Of a DNA stretch of 48,560 bases, positions 43,250 through 48,560 are shown one piece after another (the first letter of the stretch is position 1; every line of letters begins with the position of its first letter). The notes beneath the pieces were generated by a model. It worked only from the letters and a program-made list of their open reading frames with translations. It ran no database searches and was not told the DNA's origin. This stretch comes from Nodosilinea foveolarum (GTDB lineage: Bacteria; Cyanobacteriota; Cyanobacteriia; Phormidesmidales; Phormidesmidaceae): contig QBMC01000013.1 in assembly GCA_003242035.1 (NCBI GenBank), positions 1 to 48,560 on the forward strand, given 5' to 3'. Made by a program: the position numbers and the translations under genes.

Positions 43250-44575
43250 CTATAGCCCCCCGACAAATCGCCCCGGACTCAGCAACCGCTGCGGATCAAA
43301 CTTGTCTTTAATGTCGCGCATCACGCCTAGCGCATCACCCGCGTATCCCCACACATCCATCGACTGTTTCAGCGACTTTGGCCCTTGTAAAAGGCTTAAG
43401 AACCCACCGTTTTTCTGACAGTGCGATCGCAACTTCTCCACCCCCTCAGCCAATTCGTCCCGCTGCGCTAGCTGCACCCAACCCAGCCCATTACCGCCGT
43501 GTAGCCGCGCATAGCCGTCTAAATTCACATCGTCCACCAGCTCCAGCAGCCAGGGAATTCCGCTCGGTCGCAGTCCCACTTTGCACAGCACCGTGTCTGA
43601 TCGGATAATTGCCTGAGACTGCGCCCAAAACTCAGCGTCCGCCGCCCCGTCCATCTGCTCGCAGCCCATCCCGTGCGTCGTTGCAATCTTCTTCAGCCAC
43701 GCCGTCTGCTCTTCCACCCCTTCAGCCACCCCCTGAAAGCGCACCACAATCGTCAGGCTTCGACTACGCTCAGCCTGCGGCAACACTCGATCCCCTATGC
43801 TACCGGCCCGATGGTTGAGCGTAGCCGAAACCACATCCAAGGACTCCGGCGTCAGCCCCGACATCCGCACCTCTGCCATCGCCTGCTCAATCGCCTTTCC
43901 GCCCCCGCTTAGCACCACCGTCCGTAAATTCCGCGCCACCGGATATAGCCGAAACGTCAGCTCACTCAAAATCCCTAAGCTGCCATAGCTCCCGGTCATC
44001 AGCTTCATTAGGTCGTAGCCCGCCACGTTCTTCACCACGCGCCCGCCTGCCTTAGCGATCGCCCCGTCATAGCGCACAAACTTCACCCCAATCAGCGCAT
44101 CTCGCAGCCCGCCATAGCGCTGCCGCAGCGATCCGGTATCTGCCGTCGCCACCAGTCCGCCCAAACTCGCCAGCTCTCCAAAAGCCGGATCGACTGCCAG
44201 AAACTGTCCTTGTGCTCTGAGCTGCCGCTGCAAATCAGCCACCTTCAGCCCTGGCTCTACCGTCACGGTAAAGTCGCCCACAGCATGTTCTACCAACCGG
44301 TTTAGCTGCGCCGTACTCACGACCAAATCAATCCCTTTAGCCAAGCCGCCCCAGCTCAGCTTGCTACCTTGACCCATCGGCAATACGCGCCAGCCGTTCT
44401 CATAGCTATAGGCCATCACCTTAGATAGCTCGTCTTCCGTTCGCGGCGTTGCCACACAGCTCGGTGGCGTATTTGCTCCGATTGCCGCCATAATCCGGGC
44501 CTGCTTGTCAGCCTCCAGCGCATCCCACTCAGTCACATCCAAATCATCCGCTAACCGAGAGGCGATCGCACTCAT
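43250..44575 (-). CDS. glcE: FAD-binding oxidoreductase, GlcE-like
   Basis: Start at ATG 44575 rather than the TTG two codons upstream. The 441-residue protein has a PCMH-type FAD domain (PMGQGSKLSWGGLAKGIDLVVST near residue 69, PAFGELASLGGLVATADTGSLRQRYGG near 134, and GGRVVKNVAGYDLMKLMTGSYGSLGI near 185) and the GlcE-type C-terminus ending FDPQRLLSPGRFVGGL. Cyanobacterial GlcE with GlcD and GlcF oxidises glycolate from photorespiration. The other subunits are not in this window. A palindromic repeat (43756-43832) is read in frame inside it, adding about 25 codons. Confidence 0.85.
   Translation of the reverse strand: MSAIASRLADDLDVTEWDALEADKQARIMAAIGANTPPSCVATPRTEDELSKVMAYSYENGWRVLPMGQGSKLSWGGLAKGIDLVVSTAQLNRLVEHAVGDFTVTVEPGLKVADLQRQLRAQGQFLAVDPAFGELASLGGLVATADTGSLRQRYGGLRDALIGVKFVRYDGAIAKAGGRVVKNVAGYDLMKLMTGSYGSLGILSELTFRLYPVARNLRTVVLSGGGKAIEQAMAEVRMSGLTPESLDVVSATLNHRAGSIGDRVLPQAERSRSLTIVVRFQGVAEGVEEQTAWLKKIATTHGMGCEQMDGAADAEFWAQSQAIIRSDTVLCKVGLRPSGIPWLLELVDDVNLDGYARLHGGNGLGWVQLAQRDELAEGVEKLRSHCQKNGGFLSLLQGPKSLKQSMDVWGYAGDALGVMRDIKDKFDPQRLLSPGRFVGGL
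43756..43832. repeat. Palindromic repeat in frame within glcE
   Basis: GGCTTCGACTACGCTCAGCC (43756-43775) and the opposite arm 43813-43832 pair at 17 of 20 positions around a 37-nt centre. The element belongs to the same family as 15425-15475 and is translated as part of GlcE. Confidence 0.8.
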
Positions 44576-44672
44576 ACGCAACTACTCAAAGCTCACTAAA
44601 TACTAAAATAGGCCACAACCACCCTACCGGATGGCCGCAGCCCAATTCAATCATCTTAGTTACTGGCGGCAG

Positions 44673-45473
44673 CTAATCAATCCCAATGGCCACTGGCCCA
44701 GTCGCCGAAGCACCCACCGTCGGCCGACCGCTACGGGGCTTGCGAAAATCTGCATAGAGGCGATCGCGCCACACCCAAAACTCACTAAACCTTGGATCGT
44801 CCACTAGCCCCGGCACACCTTTACCACAGATGCCGCTCGGCAAATCCACATACCGCTCAGACGGAAACTTTAGATACATCGACAGCCCCGCTACTGCAAA
44901 ATCAGCCAGACAAGGCTCCTCGCCGCACAGATAAGGCTGCTCCTGCAAAATCAGGCAAATCGCCTCTAAGTCCTGCTTCAAAATATCCGTCGCCGACTTC
45001 ACCGCCTCAGGCCCTAAGCCAACGCCCATTCCCAGCAGGCTCAACACGTCACCCGGCAATGCGCCGACGGCGGTTTTCAGTACATCCGGCGTTGAAATTG
45101 GCAGCAGCGCCGTCCGAAAATTAGGATGCTGATTAAACGCCCCAATCATCGCCTTTCGGCCATTCGTCCCAATCGACTCGTCCGCTAGCGCCTCTAACGC
45201 TAAGCACAGTCCTTTCTCCTTTCCGCCAGAAGGAATGATGGATTTTTCGGGATAGGTTTTCTCTAAATACTGGGCGATCGCGCTCGAATCGCTCACCACC
45301 ACTTCACCGTCTTTTAGCACCGGCACCTGCCGCTGACCCGACAATCTATAGAGATCTATCTGGCCAATCCCTGGGACAACTTCAATAGTCCTATAGGGCA
45401 ACTGCTTGTAATCCAAGAGAAGACGCACTTTTTCGCAATAGTGCGACGCCTCGAACTGATGGAGTTCTAACAT
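44673..45473 (-). CDS. Glutathione S-transferase family protein
   Basis: A 266-residue protein with an N-terminal thioredoxin-like GST domain: LHQFEASHYCEKVRLLLDYKQLPY, with the Ser-His-Tyr-Cys stretch at the glutathione-active-site position, QVPVLKDGEVVVSDSSAIAQYLE with the glutathione-gamma-glutamyl contact sequence near residue 52-74, then a longer all-helical C-terminal domain with CLADFAVAGLSMYL. It is longer than the usual 200-220 residues. It could be a GST or a related reductase; substrate unknown. Confidence 0.8.
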   Translation of the reverse strand: MLELHQFEASHYCEKVRLLLDYKQLPYRTIEVVPGIGQIDLYRLSGQRQVPVLKDGEVVVSDSSAIAQYLEKTYPEKSIIPSGGKEKGLCLALEALADESIGTNGRKAMIGAFNQHPNFRTALLPISTPDVLKTAVGALPGDVLSLLGMGVGLGPEAVKSATDILKQDLEAICLILQEQPYLCGEEPCLADFAVAGLSMYLKFPSERYVDLPSGICGKGVPGLVDDPRFSEFWVWRDRLYADFRKPRSGRPTVGASATGPVAIGID

Positions 45474-45818
45474 AATGAGCTTTTCCCGCTTACATCAATT
45501 TTTCTAGATTAGCCCCCAATCGCTAAACCGCTTATCAAGCGGGCTTTATTCGATCTCAAGGGGCTTGTCCACCCTTCCTTATAAACCCTATTTACGACAA
45601 AAACCTCCGCCTTTAGCTAGCCTTTCCGCAACCACGCTTAAAGTTACGGACATTTTACTTTTGTAGTTTTCCGATACACTTTGTAAAAGCTTAATGAACT
45701 TTAGTGAATAGTTAGCCCATTAAGCCGAAGCACGGTGTCAGATCGTTGCGCAAAACTCAGCTAGCTTGTAAAGCAGCCCCCTACTATCAGCTCACCTACT
45801 TATTTATTCCGAAACTTT
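45474..45818. other. Spacer upstream of the fasciclin gene
   Basis: About 345 nt between divergent genes. It holds a small 6-bp hairpin (CCGCTT-ATC-AAGCGG, 45528-45542) without a T-run. I could not pick a promoter with confidence and see no gene. Confidence 0.5.
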
Positions 45819-46850
45819 ATGCAAATCAACAGCAGTCCCCGTTTCATCAAAAACTTCACTATCGGCCTTATTGCCAGTAGTGTTGGCACTTTCGTTGCCC
45901 TGCCCAGTACAGCCATGCCAGACACGGGCGAAAGCGTAGCGGCCCCTGAAGCTGTAGAGGAAACGACGGTTGAATCATCTGAGTTAGAATCATCTGAGTT
46001 ATTAGAGAGATTATTAGAAGGCATACTGACGCCTTCCTCAGCAGAAGGGCTGCTTATCCCAGAAGCAACTGTAGAGGCAGATACTACTGAAGCGGCCGAA
46101 GAAGACGTTGCAGACACAGCAGAAACCGAAGAAGCCGTAGCAGAGGAGCCTGTTGAAAGCGGAATGATCGATGCTGTTGATGGAAATACCGATGATGGAA
46201 ATACCGAAGCTGATGCTGAGATGATGGACGAAACCGTCGAAGCTGACGCTGAGATGATTGATGGAGCCGTCGAAGCTGACGCTGAGATGATTGATGGAGC
46301 CGTTGAAGCTGACGCTGAAATGACGGATGAAACCTTAGTTGAAGGGGCCACTGACGAGTCCGTTGAAACTGAAGCTGCTGCTGAAGCAATCAACACCGAA
46401 GAGTTCACGATTGCTGAACTCACTAACAACAGCGACTCCTTCACTATTTTGGCGGCGGCGCTAGAGGCTGCTGACCTGACTGAAGTACTCTCACAAGAAG
46501 GTCCTTACACCGTCTTTGCCCCTACAGACGAAGCCTTCGAAGCGCTACCCATAGGCACTGTAGAACAGCTCCTGCTCCCTGAGAACAAAGACGTTCTCGT
46601 TAAGGTGCTAACCTACCATGTCGTTCCTGGCGCAGTGCTCTCTACTGATTTGGAGTCTGGCAACGTTGCCACGGTAGAAGGAAGTGACTTAACCGTAGAG
46701 GTAGGAGACACCGTTACGGTTAATAACGCTAACGTACTCGTGGCCGACGTACAGGCTAGCAATGGCGTTATTCACATCATCGACCGGGTGATTGTACCGT
46801 TCGAGCCAGCAGCCGGTACTGAAGTAGAAAGCCCCGAACCCATTCAGTAA
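45819..46850 (+). CDS. Secreted fasciclin (FAS1) domain protein with acidic repeats
   Basis: A 343-residue protein: a signal peptide (to about residue 35), a very acidic linker (about 45-195), and one FAS1 domain (about 197-330) with the H1 and H2 sequences PYTVFAPTDEAFEALP and VLTYHVVPGAV, and INT-like end NGVIHIIDRVIVPF. FAS1 domains mediate adhesion. The linker contains four 11-residue repeats of the type VEADAEMIDGA, encoded by 33-bp units. It is probably exported and cell-surface or matrix related. Confidence 0.85.
   Translation: MQINSSPRFIKNFTIGLIASSVGTFVALPSTAMPDTGESVAAPEAVEETTVESSELESSELLERLLEGILTPSSAEGLLIPEATVEADTTEAAEEDVADTAETEEAVAEEPVESGMIDAVDGNTDDGNTEADAEMMDETVEADAEMIDGAVEADAEMIDGAVEADAEMTDETLVEGATDESVETEAAAEAINTEEFTIAELTNNSDSFTILAAALEAADLTEVLSQEGPYTVFAPTDEAFEALPIGTVEQLLLPENKDVLVKVLTYHVVPGAVLSTDLESGNVATVEGSDLTVEVGDTVTVNNANVLVADVQASNGVIHIIDRVIVPFEPAAGTEVESPEPIQ
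46206..46337 (+). repeat. Four tandem 33-bp repeats coding acidic units
   Basis: Units start at 46206, 46239, 46272 and 46305, each beginning GAAGCTGACGCTGA or a close variant. The middle two are nearly identical. They encode EADAEM-type acidic 11-residue blocks in the fasciclin protein. Confidence 0.9.
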
Positions 46851-46912
46851 ACGCCTCAGCAGGAATAGCTATGGCAAACGGTTTTGAGCGAAAGTTCAGG
46901 CTGTTTGCTAGG

Positions 46913-46962
46913 CTCTGCCGTTCGCTGGAGTCGGGGTGCATAGACTGACTCGAACGGCGGAG
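46913..46962. terminator. Hairpin between convergent genes
   Basis: CTCTGCCGTTCG (46913-46924) and CGAACGGCGGAG (46951-46962) form a 12-bp stem with one G-U pair. It lies between the ends of the fasciclin gene and the DUF4230 gene. No T-run follows, so it is a weaker terminator call. Confidence 0.5.
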
Positions 46963-46993
46963 TCATTTATCAATGGACTTTATCGGCATAAAT

Positions 46994-47785
46994 CTACATC
47001 AGCGCATAGCAATCTGCCACGCTGTCACCAGAAGTTTCAACAATCACGTCGTCAAATCCAGCACCTTTGAGGAGCTGACCCACCACTAGCTGCGCTCGCT
47101 CATTCGCCTGCTTGAGAATATCCTGGTCGCAGGCCGCCGTGTAAATCTTTTTCATCGCTTCTTTCTGAGCTAGCGTCTGTAGCTGGGGTGCGCGGTCTGG
47201 TCCCAGGTTCAAAAATCCGCGATTGTAATCGTAAACTTCAGAGCGATCAAGATCTAAGCTGTCGTTGAAAATTTCAGGCGCGGGGAGCACCAGCCGAGCG
47301 ACCGTTCCTTCTGCTGTTGTGCTTACATCGGCGGGCTGAATTTTGCCTAAATCGACGCCAGCACTTACCTCACCGTAGGCAATGTAGAGCAGATTTGTTT
47401 CGCCTACGGTAATGTCGCCTAGTTTGCGATCGCTCTTTGCAGGCACCACAGCCTCCATCGTAAACACCGCCGTCGTTAGCTCGCTTGCCAGCCGTACCTT
47501 ATCCACCACCACCGATCGCACATCTACTTTGTCCTCAGGTGGCTGCGGCGTAATCGCCAGCTTTACGCCTTCCATAAACTGCGAACCCGAGCGTAAAAAG
47601 GCTAATCCTGCCAGACTCGCAAACATAATTGCCCCACCGACAGAAGCTACGGCTACAAGCTGTAGCGCGTTTGCGGCGGGTGATGATTTGGTTCGAGAGC
47701 GATCGCGCTTCGGAAACGAAGGCTTCTGACGATACGGATCGGGTATTCGAGACTTCATTAGCAAGCAAAAGCGGACGACCTTCAT
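46994..47785 (-). CDS. DUF4230 family protein
   Basis: A 263-residue protein with one membrane helix near residues 44-66 (LVAVASVGGAIMFASLAGLAF), then a soluble domain with the DUF4230 pattern (KVRLASELTTAVFTMEAVV, near residue 96). The soluble domain is likely on the periplasmic side. DUF4230 has no known function. An internal ATG ten codons in (47758) is an alternative start; neither has a clear ribosome site. Confidence 0.75.
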   Translation of the reverse strand: MKVVRFCLLMKSRIPDPYRQKPSFPKRDRSRTKSSPAANALQLVAVASVGGAIMFASLAGLAFLRSGSQFMEGVKLAITPQPPEDKVDVRSVVVDKVRLASELTTAVFTMEAVVPAKSDRKLGDITVGETNLLYIAYGEVSAGVDLGKIQPADVSTTAEGTVARLVLPAPEIFNDSLDLDRSEVYDYNRGFLNLGPDRAPQLQTLAQKEAMKKIYTAACDQDILKQANERAQLVVGQLLKGAGFDDVIVETSGDSVADCYALM

Positions 47786-47812
47786 ATCTTAATGGAACTT
47801 ACCGCCACGTAC

Positions 47813-48517
47813 CTAAGTACCCCTGCTAATTTTTACCGACTTTACGGCGGATGGCTCTGTAGTATACGCGCCAACTCCTGTTGAAGTCACCATAAACGAC
47901 TTCGTTAGTCCCATTGCTTTTTCAGCCACAATTTTCTTGCCAGGAAAGAGCGATCGCATCTGTTTTTTAGAGAGTAAATCTGTGGTCTCAAACTCTTGCT
48001 CAAAGTTGCGTTTCTCCTCCGGATTGTTGAGCGCCATGAGATAGCGTACGGATAGAAAAGAGAGTTTTTTATACCAATATCTCGGCAGCCAGTGAATAAA
48101 CGCTGCCCCAAAGTGAGCTTCTAGCGGGAACCAGCGATTGGGCGTTTGAATGTACAGTTGTTTGCCCACGCGATCGCACTCACGCGCAAACTGAGCCATC
48201 TGCTGATGAGTTCCCACATGCTCAATCACCGAATTAGAAAACACCAGGTCGAAACTTTTGTCTGCGTAGGGCAGCTCGCGGCCATCGGCAATTTCTACCG
48301 TATAGTCAGAAGCCTCTCTCACAAACCCGTCATCTGGTGTATTCAGCAGGATCAGATGCTTGGGCGTCACCTGATAATGTTCTTTCAGCAGCTCCCAGAT
48401 AAAAGGTCTGCCGCCCACGTCTAGCACCGAATAGTCCGCCAGATTGGGATATAGCTTTAGCAGCTCTGCCAGCCGCCGCCGCCGAAAATGGGCCATGATG
48501 GGATGTATAGAACCCAT
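47813..48517 (-). CDS. Class I SAM-dependent methyltransferase
   Basis: A 234-residue methyltransferase with motif I SVLDVGGRPF near residue 32, the acidic turn in EIADGRELPYADKSFDLVFSNSVIEHV near residues 75-101, and the family PNRWFPLEAHF after it. Ubiquinone-type and glycan-related methyltransferases share this layout. The acceptor is unknown. The gene ends at 47813, 28 nt past the start of the DUF4230 gene on the same strand, so the two may be cotranscribed. Confidence 0.8.
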   Translation of the reverse strand: MGSIHPIMAHFRRRRLAELLKLYPNLADYSVLDVGGRPFIWELLKEHYQVTPKHLILLNTPDDGFVREASDYTVEIADGRELPYADKSFDLVFSNSVIEHVGTHQQMAQFARECDRVGKQLYIQTPNRWFPLEAHFGAAFIHWLPRYWYKKLSFLSVRYLMALNNPEEKRNFEQEFETTDLLSKKQMRSLFPGKKIVAEKAMGLTKSFMVTSTGVGAYTTEPSAVKSVKISRGT

Positions 48518-48560
48518 TTAAGATCTCAAGAATTAGCTGCAAGCCGCTTAAGCATTAGCC

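Noticed and set aside
45528-45542. CCGCTT-ATC-AAGCGG as a terminator
   Set aside because: No T-run, short stem, and no gene ending just upstream.
45800-46444. Long minus-strand frame opposite the fasciclin gene
   Set aside because: Its Ser/Ala-rich composition is the mirror of the acidic repeat codons; the plus-strand frame has a signal peptide and FAS1 domain.

Overview
The window is chromosomal DNA of a cyanobacterium. Evidence is the very frequent HIP1 octamer GCGATCGC in genes and spacers, an NDH-1 subunit H gene, a sulfolipid pathway (sqdB, sqdX), a CruP-type carotenoid cyclase homologue, a cyanobacterial GlgB and an alternative respiratory terminal oxidase (ARTO-type) operon. The gene content would fit a Leptolyngbya- or Synechococcus-like lineage, but I cannot assign a genus from sequence alone. 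I saw no rRNA, no convincing tRNA, no CRISPR array and no intact insertion sequence.

Layout. 1-5.3 kb: a lipoprotein, a DMT-type permease, a long-form leuA with a long regulated leader, an RraA-like protein and a DUF1003 membrane protein. 5.6-8.6 kb: the sulfolipid operon sqdB-sqdX on the minus strand, preceded by three Pho-box-like direct repeats. 8.6-13.1 kb: a phytase-like lipoprotein, an RluA-family protein and two alpha/beta hydrolases. 13.1-21.1 kb: DoxX, a GH13 glycosidase, three small stress-type proteins, a Gfo/Idh/MocA oxidoreductase, a CFA-synthase-like methyltransferase and CruP. 21.1-27.6 kb: a tight seven-gene minus-strand operon (two DUF2231 proteins, oxidase subunits II, I and III, a GMC oxidoreductase, a 125-aa protein). 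27.8-30.9 kb: lipase, rsmH, ndhH. 31.3-36.8 kb: a plus-strand squalene synthase-like / RND exporter / squalene-hopene cyclase cluster. 36.9-48.6 kb: a nuclease-fold protein, glgB, secreted and small proteins, an Atx1-type copper chaperone, GlcE, a GST, a fasciclin-domain protein, a DUF4230 protein and a methyltransferase.

Most notable observations. (1) Upstream of leuA there is a near-consensus promoter, an uncatalogued 25-codon reading frame with eight leucine codons (four consecutive), and a downstream strand complementary to exactly that leucine run with a perfect hairpin between them. This is the layout of a leucine-sensing, ribosome-dependent attenuator. (2) Oxidase subunit II has lost five CuA ligands at the canonical spacing, so the enzyme is predicted to be a quinol-type ARTO; the GMC protein in the same operon lacks both usual catalytic residues. 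(3) Three 8-bp repeats at 11-bp phase lie upstream of sqdB, suggesting phosphate control of sulfolipid synthesis. (4) An RluA-family protein has Gly where the catalytic Asp is expected. (5) A palindromic repeat family occurs in a spacer and also in frame inside two coding sequences.
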